Part shown: piece by piece, positions 36,406 through 44,856 of the stretch | Numbering within the stretch: position 1 is the stretch's first letter | How the letters are laid out: every line of letters starts with the position of its first letter | Assembly: GCA_963605745.1 (NCBI GenBank) | Contig: CAVCWT010000024.1 | Location: forward strand, 1 to 45,803 | Direction: 5' to 3' | Length of the DNA stretch: 45,803 nt | From: CAG-791 sp963605745 | Lineage (GTDB): Bacteria > Bacillota > Clostridia > Lachnospirales > Lachnospiraceae | The notes under the pieces: generated by a model | What the model saw: only the letters and a program-made list of their open reading frames with translations | The model's database searches: none | Told to the model about the DNA's origin: nothing | Program-made: the position numbers and the translations under genes

Positions 36406-36521
36406 TGAACAGTTACATTGATGATTTGGCAGCGCAGAAGCGGAAAAAGAAGGCACAATTGGTGTTGTTTTGTCTGGCTCTTTTTATTAAAACATTTATG
36501 AATGAGGCAGAGACCGTCTGA
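36405..36521 (+). CDS. 38-residue single-helix ORF, possibly a remnant
   Basis: The ATG overlaps the previous stop (TGATG). It encodes a basic stretch, LAAQKRKKKAQ, then a hydrophobic helix, LVLFCLALFIKTFM, and a short acidic tail. No family recognised. It could be a small membrane protein translated by coupling, or the first codons of a lost larger membrane protein. The next 75 bases hold nothing clear except the ribosome site of the following gene. Confidence 0.3.
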   Translation: MNSYIDDLAAQKRKKKAQLVLFCLALFIKTFMNEAETV

Positions 36522-36596
36522 TTCGGTGAGATTTGTTTGGCAGCAAGTGATGTTTGGAATAGAAGAGTGTCTATGTGAAGTGAAAAAGGATTCGGT

Positions 36597-38369
36597 ATGC
36601 AGAAACGTGATAAACTAAGGAAAATCGTATCCGGCGGGCTTATATTGTTGTTAGCAGTTATTTCGCTGGGGCTTGTGGCTACTCCGATGATGCAGAAGGG
36701 ATTGAACACATCAACTGATGCGCTGTTCCATCTGGCAAGGATTGAGTCAATTTATCTTGCATTGAAGGAAGGCGTGTTTCCTGTGAAGGTGCATTTCGCA
36801 TCGGCCTATACTTATGGGTATGGGAGCGGGTTCTTTTATCAGGATCTTTTTCTGTATGTTCCTGCATTATTGATGTTTGCCGGACTGTCATTGCAAACCA
36901 GTTATAAAATTTTTGCCCTGTTGATGTTGGCTGTGGCATGGATGAGCGTGCGTTGGAGCATCAATTTCCTGCTGGAGGGCAGGAATCACACGCTGTCGGT
37001 CTATGGTGCATCCATTTACGTCATGAGTAATCAGCTGACAGGATATCTGTATGGATCGCAGTCCTTAGGAGCTTATTGCGCAATGGCTTTCATTCCGATT
37101 TGTGTAGCGGAGTTGCTGCATATTCTGTACCGGAAAGGAGAGAGAAAAAACTATCTTCAGCTGCTGATTGGTACGGCGTGTGTTGTGCTGACACACCTGA
37201 GTACATCCATTCTGACGTTAATCTTCTTGCTGCTGATTGCATTGCTGAGCGCAGATCGTTTGATTGCAAATCACTGTCAAATTCTGCGCAGACTGTTTAT
37301 TACAGCATTGGGCGGCGCTATTCTCACGACAGCATTCTGGCTGCCGGCATTAGAGCAGATCAGTGTACAGAAATTCCGTTTTCAGACAGCACTGATCTAT
37401 CCAATTTCGGAAAACACCATACCTGTATCGGAAATGCCTGCTGTATTAGGCGTTGGAATGTTAGCTGTAGTGGTTGTGGGTGTTGCTGCGAGCATTTGGA
37501 CCGCATTACAGCGGAAAAAGGCAACCTGCCTTAAAGGAGCTTGTCAAGGTAATTCCAGTGATGGAAGAATGCTGTTGACATGCGAGGTAACCAGCCTGAC
37601 TTTTTTGCTGCTGACATTTTGCGAGGCATTCTGGACACGTTTTGGATCCTTTTGTGAATTCATTCAATTTCCCAGCAGATTACTGACACCGGTAATTGCC
37701 GGCATGGTGCTGGTACTATGCGGTGAAATTTGTCAGGTATGGTCATTTGATGCTAGTAATGACAATGACAGTTCCAATCACGTCATTGAGAAGGGCTGTG
37801 CGGTGTTGGCACTGCTTGCAGTGTTTGTTCTGGCATTTGGGAATTTAAAAGAAAAGCTCCCTCAGTATGGCAGTGACCAGGCATTGGGAACTGGCCTTTT
37901 AACGGAACAAATTGCTGGGCTTGGTTCAGGTGAAGAGTGGCTTCCGGATGGGGCCTATCGATCTGGTCTGACAGAGCCGGAGAAATCCTATGATCCGGAG
38001 GGCGGCGGTGCAGATGGCGTAAAGCATGATTATGGAAAGTACTATGAGGTGTACGTTCCGATGACCTGGGAGTATTACGATGTTCCCTACCTCTATTACA
38101 AAGGGTATGCGGCGTATCTGCTGGATGAGAATGAAGAAATCACAGAAGAGCTTCAGGTTGGGAAATCAGACCGATATGCGTATGTGAGAGTCTACATTCC
38201 GAAGGGGCGTGATGGTATTGGACATATCATGGTGACCTATCGCAAGACGATGCTGCAGAAAGTGTCTTATGTTGTAAGCGGTATAGCAGTGTTTTTGTTG
38301 GCTTTCTTGTTGGCAAGGGAGTTATGGGAAAATCATACTACGTCGGCAAAGATTAGAGAAACCCTGTGA
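36597..38369 (+). CDS. PTPS_related-type polytopic membrane protein (GT-C-like)
   Basis: A 590-residue relative of the broken gene at 3331-5781. It lacks that gene's first outer beta domain. Marks: TSTDALFHLARIESIYLALK in the first outer loop, YTYGYGSGFFYQDLFLYVPA, LTHLSTSIL, and IQFPSRLLTPVIAG near the C-terminal helices, then an outer beta-rich segment (about 470-555, YYEVYVPMTWEYYDVP) and a last helix. The start is ATG 36597 with AAAAAGGA 6 bases upstream. It is followed by a good terminator. The family name in databases refers to an old weak match and says nothing about pterin chemistry; context favours sugar transfer or polymer handling. Confidence 0.75.
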   Translation: MQKRDKLRKIVSGGLILLLAVISLGLVATPMMQKGLNTSTDALFHLARIESIYLALKEGVFPVKVHFASAYTYGYGSGFFYQDLFLYVPALLMFAGLSLQTSYKIFALLMLAVAWMSVRWSINFLLEGRNHTLSVYGASIYVMSNQLTGYLYGSQSLGAYCAMAFIPICVAELLHILYRKGERKNYLQLLIGTACVVLTHLSTSILTLIFLLLIALLSADRLIANHCQILRRLFITALGGAILTTAFWLPALEQISVQKFRFQTALIYPISENTIPVSEMPAVLGVGMLAVVVVGVAASIWTALQRKKATCLKGACQGNSSDGRMLLTCEVTSLTFLLLTFCEAFWTRFGSFCEFIQFPSRLLTPVIAGMVLVLCGEICQVWSFDASNDNDSSNHVIEKGCAVLALLAVFVLAFGNLKEKLPQYGSDQALGTGLLTEQIAGLGSGEEWLPDGAYRSGLTEPEKSYDPEGGGADGVKHDYGKYYEVYVPMTWEYYDVPYLYYKGYAAYLLDENEEITEELQVGKSDRYAYVRVYIPKGRDGIGHIMVTYRKTMLQKVSYVVSGIAVFLLAFLLARELWENHTTSAKIRETL

Positions 38370-38392
38370 GTGGACGAACTTCTGTGGAATGG

Positions 38393-38423
38393 ATATGGCA
38401 CAATAGCGTGGCCATATATTTTT
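38393..38423 (+). terminator. Rho-independent terminator
   Basis: Arms ATATGGC (38393-38399) and GCCATAT (38411-38417), extended by AC/GT pairs across a small bulge, are followed by TTTTT at 38419-38423. It lies 24 bases after the stop of the PTPS_related-type gene. Confidence 0.6.
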
Positions 38424-38449
38424 GAAATATTTATTGATGCAGGTATAGT
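38422..38449 (+). promoter_or_regulatory. Sigma-70-type promoter for the gene at 38468
   Basis: TTGAAA (38422-38427) and TATAGT (38444-38449) are each one base from consensus, with a 16-base spacer. The -35 box overlaps the T-run of the preceding terminator. The expected transcript start is about 10 bases before the ATG, leaving a short leader that includes the AAGGTGA ribosome site. Confidence 0.6.
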
Positions 38450-38467
38450 GAGAAGGTGACGTAACTG

Positions 38468-39793
38468 ATGAAAATGGATGTTAAGAATACAAGGAAATTT
38501 ATCGAAAGAGTGGGTAAATCAGGCCTTTTGTATTTGATGGCATTGATTCTGTCTGTGCTGACAGCTACAGGAATTATGATTCTGTTGTATTGCCTTCCAA
38601 TCGATTCGATGAAAATGAATGTGTATCGTTCCATTTCAGTCTATGATTTTGAGGGCAGCTATCCGCAGTGGGCTGCGGGATATAAAATGACACAGCTGGA
38701 CAATGTGACGGATGGATATATGTTAATGGAGGCATTATATCCCGGGAACGATGATCCTGTGCAGAATGCCATGAATAATCCCTACCTGTACTATGAAGGA
38801 GTGAATCCGGAAAAATCAGCAACACAGCAGTCACATGATGTTGAGGGAATAACCAGCGTTGGGACTTATGGACGGTACTGGCATGGATATTTGCTGTTCC
38901 TGAAACCTCTTCTGATGATTTTCGAGGTTTCTGACTTGCGAATCATCAACATGATCCTGTGTTTAGGGCTGTCCTTCTATCTATTCTCCTTAATCCGGGA
39001 GAAGCTGGGACGGAAGGCTGCGGCAGCAGCAATGATTGCCTGGCTTGTCATTAATCCGGTCAGTGTGATCATGTCCTTTCAGTTCTCAACGACATTCTAT
39101 GTCATGCTGACAGCGTCCATTATCGTGATGAAGCGGCATAGGTGGCTGATGGAGAAAGGAAGATATGGGCTATTTTTCCTGTGCATTGGGATCATCACGA
39201 ATTTCATTGATTTTCTGACATATCCGATGGTTGGAATGGCAGTTCCGATGATTCTGGTTATTCTGATACAGGAGAGAAAATACAACACAGGAAATAAATG
39301 GAGTCAGCCCGTAGGATTTTGTGTCAGGAACTCTGTGATCTGGGCATTTGGGTACGGTGGAATGTGGCTGGGAAAGTGGGTCATGGCAACGATCCTTACA
39401 GGACGCAATTACATTGCAGATGCCATGGATGAGGCAATGGTGCAGTCTACGGGGCAGGAAGTCATTTTTGGAACAGTGGTATCTCCAATCGGCAGCATTT
39501 ATAAAAACTTGAGAGTAATTGTAAAGTGGCCGTTTCTGATCTTACTGATTGTGCTCGTGATTGTTGTTGTGATTTGTTTGATCCGAAAGAAAATCAGGCT
39601 CGTACAACATGTAAAAGTGTGTGAGCCTGCGCTGCTTTTGTTGGCTTGCTATCCGCTGGTGTGGTTTTCGGTGCTGCAGTCGCATTCCATTTCCTGCTAT
39701 TGGTTTACGTATCGCAATCTGAGCGTGTCAGTATTGGCGGGAATGGTGCTGTTGGCGAATCGGGTAGAACGAAGAGGGCTGGATGAAGTGTGA
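38468..39793 (+). CDS. GT-C-like polytopic membrane protein, family not recognised
   Basis: A 441-residue membrane protein with one helix at about 19-42, a large outer loop (43-135) rich in acidic and aromatic residues (VYDFEGSYPQWAAGY, YLYYEGVNPE, TYGRYWHGYLLFLKP), then about nine helices. TNFIDFLTYPMVGMAVPM and HSISCYWFTYRNLSVSV are conserved-looking segments that recall other clostridial GT-C-like proteins. The start is ATG 38468 with AAGGTGA 9 bases upstream. It has its own promoter and terminator boundary, so it may be expressed apart from the upstream operon. Sugar transfer is inference from layout and context. Confidence 0.65.
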   Translation: MKMDVKNTRKFIERVGKSGLLYLMALILSVLTATGIMILLYCLPIDSMKMNVYRSISVYDFEGSYPQWAAGYKMTQLDNVTDGYMLMEALYPGNDDPVQNAMNNPYLYYEGVNPEKSATQQSHDVEGITSVGTYGRYWHGYLLFLKPLLMIFEVSDLRIINMILCLGLSFYLFSLIREKLGRKAAAAAMIAWLVINPVSVIMSFQFSTTFYVMLTASIIVMKRHRWLMEKGRYGLFFLCIGIITNFIDFLTYPMVGMAVPMILVILIQERKYNTGNKWSQPVGFCVRNSVIWAFGYGGMWLGKWVMATILTGRNYIADAMDEAMVQSTGQEVIFGTVVSPIGSIYKNLRVIVKWPFLILLIVLVIVVVICLIRKKIRLVQHVKVCEPALLLLACYPLVWFSVLQSHSISCYWFTYRNLSVSVLAGMVLLANRVERRGLDEV

Positions 39794-39901
39794 GTTGCAT
39801 ATCATATGCAGCGAGAATATGCTGATGATAAGCATAATCCTGCCACCGATGATTGAGATGCTGTTGGGGGTAGAAAAATAGATGAGAATAATTCGAGTAG
39901 G

Positions 39902-39907
39902 TATAAT
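39902..39907 (+). promoter_or_regulatory. Lone -10-like TATAAT before the acyltransferase gene
   Basis: A perfect TATAAT in the 166-base gap before ATG 39960, but no matching -35 and no TGn extension. The same gap holds a small TGCATAT/ATATGCA hairpin at 39796-39810. The evidence for a real promoter is weak. Confidence 0.25.
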
Positions 39908-39959
39908 GGGGGAAGGTTCTTATTAAGCAAAATGAGCCGTATAGGATATAACGGAACGG

Positions 39960-41132
39960 ATGGGAAATAGAGAGAATATACCAAATAAAAAAACGACAGA
40001 GCGGGAAAACAATGTGGATATTATCCGTATCGTGGCCTTTGCGGCGGTTCTGGGGGTGCACTTTTTCCTGAATACAGAGTATTACAACGAGCAGGTTGTG
40101 GGACTCTGGATGTATCTCATGACGATTATACGGACGATGTGCATGGTCTGCGTTCCTTTGTTCCTCCTGCTGACAGGATACCTGGAGAGCAGGAAGGAGA
40201 TTGTACTTTCAAGAACCTCCTTGTGGCAGTTTTACCGCAAGCTAATCGGCGTGTGGGTGGTCTATATCCTCACGGCGGTGCTCAATCTGATTTTCCGCGG
40301 CATTTATCTGCAGGACTATATGGGAATTCGGGGGAGCGTTTCCTATCTTTTGAGTTACCCGGATTATTCCTGGTACGTGGAGATGTATCTGGGGCTGGCA
40401 CTCCTGATCCCATTCCTGAACCTTTTATGGAGAGCGGTTTCGTCAAAGGGAGGGCGAAGGTTCCTCCTTGCAGTATTGATTCTGTTGACATCTCTTCCAG
40501 GGCTGTTGAATGCCTTTGGGTACCAGCTACTGCCGGACTGGTGGCAGAACCTGTATCCTGTAATGTATTACTATATAGGCGCCTACCTGCGGGAATATGA
40601 CGGTGATCGCAGCATTCACCATGATTGCAGTATTCGTCATGCTGTACCGCAGGAATCTGCGAACTGGCAGTCACACAGGTATTCATTTTGTCTGTTCTTG
40701 AAATATCTGGTGGCAGGGATTGCAACAGGTTTGTTCTGTGCGGTCATGAGTCGCGGCGGCGAATTCGTGTGGGGAGACTGGTGCGATTGGTATGGCTTTC
40801 CGATTGTTGTGATGTCGGTGCTGTTGTTCCGGTTCCTGCATTCTCTGGATGATACGAGGATGTCAGAGCGCACGAAGGCTGTTGTGAAATGGCTGAGCTC
40901 TCTGACACTGGCGGCCTATCTGTTGTCCTGGATTCCGGATCACCTGATCTATCCGCTATTGAATGCGGCGGTAACGAGCGTGCCGGGACGGTTTCGCTAT
41001 TACATTCCGATGGTGGCCGGGGACATCGTTATTTCGCTCGGCCTTGCGGCAGTCGTGGTTCCGATTGCTCAAAGGATTAGTGGGTGGCTGCAGAAGGCTG
41101 CCGATAGAATCCTTCAGATGGATCACTGTTGA
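39960..41132 (+). CDS. Acyltransferase-3 family membrane protein (OafA/WecH-like)
   Basis: A 390-residue polytopic protein of the acyltransferase-3 family, which O-acetylates or otherwise acylates surface sugars using a cytoplasmic acyl donor. Marks: NNVDIIRIVAFAAVLGVHFF with the key histidine (near residue 35) in helix 1, MCMVCVPLFLLLTGYLESRK, and WYVEMYLGLALLIPFLNLL. About ten helices in total, with a hydrophilic insert near 215-240. The start is ATG 39960. The gene begins a right-hand block that is richer in G+C than the rest. The acyl group and acceptor sugar are unknown. Confidence 0.85.
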   Translation: MGNRENIPNKKTTERENNVDIIRIVAFAAVLGVHFFLNTEYYNEQVVGLWMYLMTIIRTMCMVCVPLFLLLTGYLESRKEIVLSRTSLWQFYRKLIGVWVVYILTAVLNLIFRGIYLQDYMGIRGSVSYLLSYPDYSWYVEMYLGLALLIPFLNLLWRAVSSKGGRRFLLAVLILLTSLPGLLNAFGYQLLPDWWQNLYPVMYYYIGAYLREYDGDRSIHHDCSIRHAVPQESANWQSHRYSFCLFLKYLVAGIATGLFCAVMSRGGEFVWGDWCDWYGFPIVVMSVLLFRFLHSLDDTRMSERTKAVVKWLSSLTLAAYLLSWIPDHLIYPLLNAAVTSVPGRFRYYIPMVAGDIVISLGLAAVVVPIAQRISGWLQKAADRILQMDHC

Positions 41133-41249
41133 TGGAATCGAGATGGGTGCTAAACAGTTACAAATGATTAAGACGAATAAAAGCGAATGAACATCGACAT
41201 CAAACGAGCATTTTAGGGAGAAAGATGTCGCAAGGAAGGGCTGCACAGA

Positions 41250-42461
41250 ATGAAGAAGTTAATGATCCTCGGGGGATCCCATTATATCATTCCGGTGATT
41301 CAAAAGGCGCACGAGCTGGGACTCTATGTCATCACCTGTGATTATTTGCCGGACAATGCAGCACATCCGTACGCCGATGAGTATGTGAACGTCAGTATCA
41401 TCGATCAGGAGGCTACGCTGGCGGCGGCTCGGGAGAGGCAGATCGATGGGATCGTGTCCTTTGCCTGCGATCCGGGTGTTGTGACGGCAGCATATGTGGC
41501 AGAGCAGCTAGGTCTCCCCTTTCAGGGGAGCTATGAGTCGGTAAAGATTCTCCAGGACAAGGGATTGTTCCGGCAGTTCCTTGCGGAGAATGGATTCAAT
41601 ACGCCGCATGCAAAACGCTATACAAAGGATGATGACCCACTACAGGAGGTGGAGGATTTTACCTGGCCTGTTATGGTAAAGCCGACGGATTCTGCCGGCA
41701 GTAAGGGAGTAACTAAGGTTGAGAAACCGGAGGAGCTGCTGCAGGCGATTGAGACAGCACTGGAAGGTTCGCACAACGGATCCTACATCATTGAGGATTT
41801 TATTAGCTTTGGCAGCTGTCATTCGTCGGCAGATCCGTTTACTGTGGATGGGCAGCTGACATTTAAATGTTACGCGGATCATATCTTTGATCCGGAGGCG
41901 GTCAATCCCTATACTCCCATCTGCGAGGTGTGGCCTTCTACGATTCAAAAGGAATACCAGGAATATCTGGATCAGGAGACCCAAAGGCTCATGGATCTAC
42001 TCCATATGAGAACAGGAATCTATAATATTGAGGCGGTTGTTGGAACAGATGGGAAGCCTTATCTCATGGAGGTCTCTCCGCGCGGCGGCGGCAACAGGAT
42101 TGCAGAGCTGCAGGATATGGCCTATGACACGCACTTGGTTGAAAACGAGATCCGCAAGGCAGTAGGGATGCCGCTGGCAGAATCTGAGGCACATCCGCTG
42201 GAGGGATGCTGGTGCGGTATGGTCATCCACGCAAGGCCAGGGCAGTACGGCATATTAAAGGAAGTGCGGATTGATGATGCCGTGAGGCAACAGAATGTAA
42301 AATACCTGAGCCTGAATGTTCAGCCGGGCGACTTGGTAGAACCTCTTACCGGAGCCAATAAATCGCTGGGGAATCTTTTCCTGCAGACGAAGACCCGGGA
42401 AGAGATGGAACAGCTGATTGCAGATAACAAGTCATGGCTGCAGATCGTGCTGCAGTCATAG
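41250..42461 (+). CDS. ATP-grasp carboxylate-amine ligase-like protein
   Basis: A 403-residue cytoplasmic ATP-grasp protein. The N-terminal fold opens with MILGGSHYIIPVIQKAHELG and LYVITCDYLPDNAAHPYADE. The ATP-grasp region runs from about residue 105: LQDKGLFRQFLAENGF, WPVMVKPTDSAGSKGV (lysine plus glycine-rich loop), SYIIEDFISFGSCHS and YLMEVSPRGGGNRI with the metal-binding E and N residues. Such enzymes join a carboxylate to an amine with ATP. The start is ATG 41250 with AAGGAAGGG upstream. It sits directly before a DegT-like PLP enzyme and a second acyltransferase, which suggests that the three make or attach an unusual amino-sugar or amide group. That link is inference. Confidence 0.85.
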   Translation: MKKLMILGGSHYIIPVIQKAHELGLYVITCDYLPDNAAHPYADEYVNVSIIDQEATLAAARERQIDGIVSFACDPGVVTAAYVAEQLGLPFQGSYESVKILQDKGLFRQFLAENGFNTPHAKRYTKDDDPLQEVEDFTWPVMVKPTDSAGSKGVTKVEKPEELLQAIETALEGSHNGSYIIEDFISFGSCHSSADPFTVDGQLTFKCYADHIFDPEAVNPYTPICEVWPSTIQKEYQEYLDQETQRLMDLLHMRTGIYNIEAVVGTDGKPYLMEVSPRGGGNRIAELQDMAYDTHLVENEIRKAVGMPLAESEAHPLEGCWCGMVIHARPGQYGILKEVRIDDAVRQQNVKYLSLNVQPGDLVEPLTGANKSLGNLFLQTKTREEMEQLIADNKSWLQIVLQS

Positions 42462-42490
42462 AATCATTTGGAATTGAGTTGGATTTCACC

Positions 42491-43567
42491 ATGCATACAC
42501 AAAACTCAGGTGATTATCAAATTCACTGGGACGAGGAATTGCAGCAAATGAATGAAATCGGAGAAATCGGCGGATATTTGAGTATGGAGGTTTTATGGGG
42601 CGTCATGCTCCATAAAGGGGAAATCGCGCTTAACTGCGGAAAGAACGCTCTGGTATGGCTGTATCTGCTCCGCAAGAACAGCTCCAGACCGATTCGAAAA
42701 CTGTACATTCCGAGGTTTCTGTGCAGCTCCATTTCTGAGGTTTGCGCCAGATATGAGATTCCGTACAGCGAATACAGGATCAATGAGCGATTGGAACCGG
42801 TAATCGAGAAGGAGCTTAAAGAAGGCGAGTGGCTCTACATTGTCAATTATTACGGACAGCACAGCAATGAGAAGATTAGCCGCTGGAAGGCGCAGTACGG
42901 GAATATCATCATCGATAATGCGCAGAGTTATTTTCAAGATCCGTTGGATGACGTAGATACCATCTATACGTGCCGCAAATATTTCGGCGTGCCGGATGGG
43001 GCGTTTCTTCATTTAGCGGCAGAGCTTTCAGCAGAATTGCCGGCGGACTCGCTGGTGCCTTCGGAACGAACGCAGTCCTACGATCATATGCGCTTTCTGG
43101 CAGGACGATTCGAACGGACGGCGAATGAATTCTATGCGGATTTTCGTGAGAATGAGGAAAGACTCCGCAAGGAACCGGTCATGGGAATGTCCTTTGTGAC
43201 AGAAAATCTGCTGCATGGAATCAACTATTCGGCAGTTGAGCTGCAAAGGAAGGTCAATTGGATTTATCTGGACCGCATTTATCAGCTGGGAACGATCAAC
43301 CGCCTGCAGCCGGTTCGGCCGGATGGCCCCTTTATGTATCCTTTGTGGATCGAGGGCGGCGCAAAGGTTCGGAAATATCTGCAGGCTAAAAAGATTTATG
43401 TCCCGACCCTGTGGCCGTATGTGCTGGAAAATTGCGAGCCGGACTCTATCGAATATCGGTTTGCCGCAGACCTATTGCCGCTGCCCATCGATCAGCGCTA
43501 TTCAGATGAGGACATGGTGGTGATTGCTGAGGCTGTACGGGACGGAATACGAAAAACCTCGATGTAG
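42491..43567 (+). CDS. DegT/DnrJ-like PLP-dependent enzyme
   Basis: About 358 residues with a fold-type-I aminotransferase pattern: FWGVMLHKGEI-like start region (EVLWGVMLHK), LNCGKNALVWLYLL, RKLYIPRFLCSS, then YGNIIIDNAQSYFQD with the cofactor-ring aspartate and TIYTCRKYFGVPDGAFL with the presumed PLP lysine. Members of the DegT group usually aminate keto sugars for surface glycans. The match is remote, and the lysine context (CRKYFG) differs from the standard sugar-aminotransferase form, so another PLP reaction is possible. The start is uncertain: ATG 42434 overlaps the ATP-grasp gene, and ATG 42491 gives a 29-base gap but a weak ribosome site. It ends in TAG. Confidence 0.65.
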   Translation: MHTQNSGDYQIHWDEELQQMNEIGEIGGYLSMEVLWGVMLHKGEIALNCGKNALVWLYLLRKNSSRPIRKLYIPRFLCSSISEVCARYEIPYSEYRINERLEPVIEKELKEGEWLYIVNYYGQHSNEKISRWKAQYGNIIIDNAQSYFQDPLDDVDTIYTCRKYFGVPDGAFLHLAAELSAELPADSLVPSERTQSYDHMRFLAGRFERTANEFYADFRENEERLRKEPVMGMSFVTENLLHGINYSAVELQRKVNWIYLDRIYQLGTINRLQPVRPDGPFMYPLWIEGGAKVRKYLQAKKIYVPTLWPYVLENCEPDSIEYRFAADLLPLPIDQRYSDEDMVVIAEAVRDGIRKTSM

Positions 43568-43647
43568 CTCTCTGGGGTAAGGAAAGTATCATCGAATAAA
43601 AAGCGAAAATGGCAACCGCACTTTCAGGTTGCACAGCAAGGAGAAAG

Positions 43648-44841
43648 ATGCCTAAGATGGAAGAGAATAGAGTAAGGTCAGCAAATTCTGCGGCTGCATC
43701 AGGATACGCTCCTGCAAAGAGGCAGAGTAATCTGGAACTCTTACGCATTGTCGGGATGCTGCTCATTATTGCACATCATTATGTGGTAAATACCGGGATC
43801 ATGGATCACCTTGCGCTGGCAGAGCATCCGTCGAGGGTGTTGTTCCTGACGCTCTGGGGAATGTGGGGCAAGACGGGAATTAACGTTTTCATCCTGATCA
43901 GCGGATATTTTATGTGCCGATCGAATCTGACGATTCGACGGTATTGTCAGATTGCATTTGAATGGGCATTTTATCGGTGGGGAATCTATGTGATCATGCT
44001 GGCGGCGGGCTATGAAACGTTTAGCGGCGAGCGTATTTTTAAACTCTTGTTCTCTCCGTTTATATATGCAAACGGCAGCGGGAACTTTAGCTCGTCTTTT
44101 TTGATCTTTTATCTGTTCATTCCGTTTCTGAATTGCTGGATCCGTTCGGCAAATCGAGGAGAGTATCGGCGGCTGGTGCTGCTCCTTTTGTTCGTATTCA
44201 CAGGGCTGTCTACGTTCTTTGGAAACGGCGCTATTTTCGGAGAGGTGTTCTGGTTCTGCGCAGTATATCTGATGGGAGGATATCTGCACCTGTATCCGCC
44301 GGCGTGGTCCGGCAGCCTTCGGCAGTCAGCAAGGTTATTGCTGATCTCCTGGCTGGTGGATTATGCGAGTATCTTTATTCTGGCAGGTATTGCATTGCGA
44401 TTTGGATACAGCGGGGCCCTCACGTATTTTGTCGCAGATGCGAACAAGCTCGGCGCGGTTCTGGTGAGCGTTTTCCTTTTCTGCACGTTCAAGAATCTGC
44501 AGATTCCGTACTCGAAGGGAATCAATCTGGTGGCAAAGACAACCTTCGGCGTTCTCTTGATCCATGCGAACAGTGAGGCACAGCGTACGTTCATGTGGCG
44601 GGATTTGCTCCATGTGGATGCCTCCTATGAGCTCCTGCTGCCGTTTCTCATGCTGCGGTCCGCTGTGATCGTGTGCGGGGTGTTCGTTGTTTGCTCTCTG
44701 CTGGATCTGATTCGGATCTATGCGGTAGAAAGGCCGGTATTCCGACATTTTGATTGGTTTGAGAGAAAGATCCTGCTGGTGTGGAGCGGCATCAAAAAGG
44801 TGCTGCAGGGGATCTATGATATGGTGCTGAAGCTGGTTTAA
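43648..44841 (+). CDS. Acyltransferase-3 family membrane protein, second copy
   Basis: A 397-residue acyltransferase-3 protein. Marks: SNLELLRIVGMLLIIAHHYV with the catalytic-type histidine pair, WGKTGINVFILISGYFMCRS and FLIFYLFIPFLNCWIRS. About ten helices and a basic C-terminal tail after the last helix. ATG 43648 is preferred because AAGGAGA lies 6 bases upstream; ATG 43609 would add 13 residues and start inside a small GCAACC/GGTTGC hairpin (43612-43632). It is only loosely similar to the copy at 39960. It probably acylates a surface sugar; the acyl group is unknown. Confidence 0.85.
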   Translation: MPKMEENRVRSANSAAASGYAPAKRQSNLELLRIVGMLLIIAHHYVVNTGIMDHLALAEHPSRVLFLTLWGMWGKTGINVFILISGYFMCRSNLTIRRYCQIAFEWAFYRWGIYVIMLAAGYETFSGERIFKLLFSPFIYANGSGNFSSSFLIFYLFIPFLNCWIRSANRGEYRRLVLLLLFVFTGLSTFFGNGAIFGEVFWFCAVYLMGGYLHLYPPAWSGSLRQSARLLLISWLVDYASIFILAGIALRFGYSGALTYFVADANKLGAVLVSVFLFCTFKNLQIPYSKGINLVAKTTFGVLLIHANSEAQRTFMWRDLLHVDASYELLLPFLMLRSAVIVCGVFVVCSLLDLIRIYAVERPVFRHFDWFERKILLVWSGIKKVLQGIYDMVLKLV

Positions 44842-44856
44842 AGAAGAGGTTACGGA

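Noticed and set aside
36597..38369. Role in pterin synthesis suggested by the family name PTPS_related
   Set aside because: The protein is a polytopic membrane protein in a glycan locus and shows no soluble tetrahydropterin-synthase zinc site. The database name appears to be historical.
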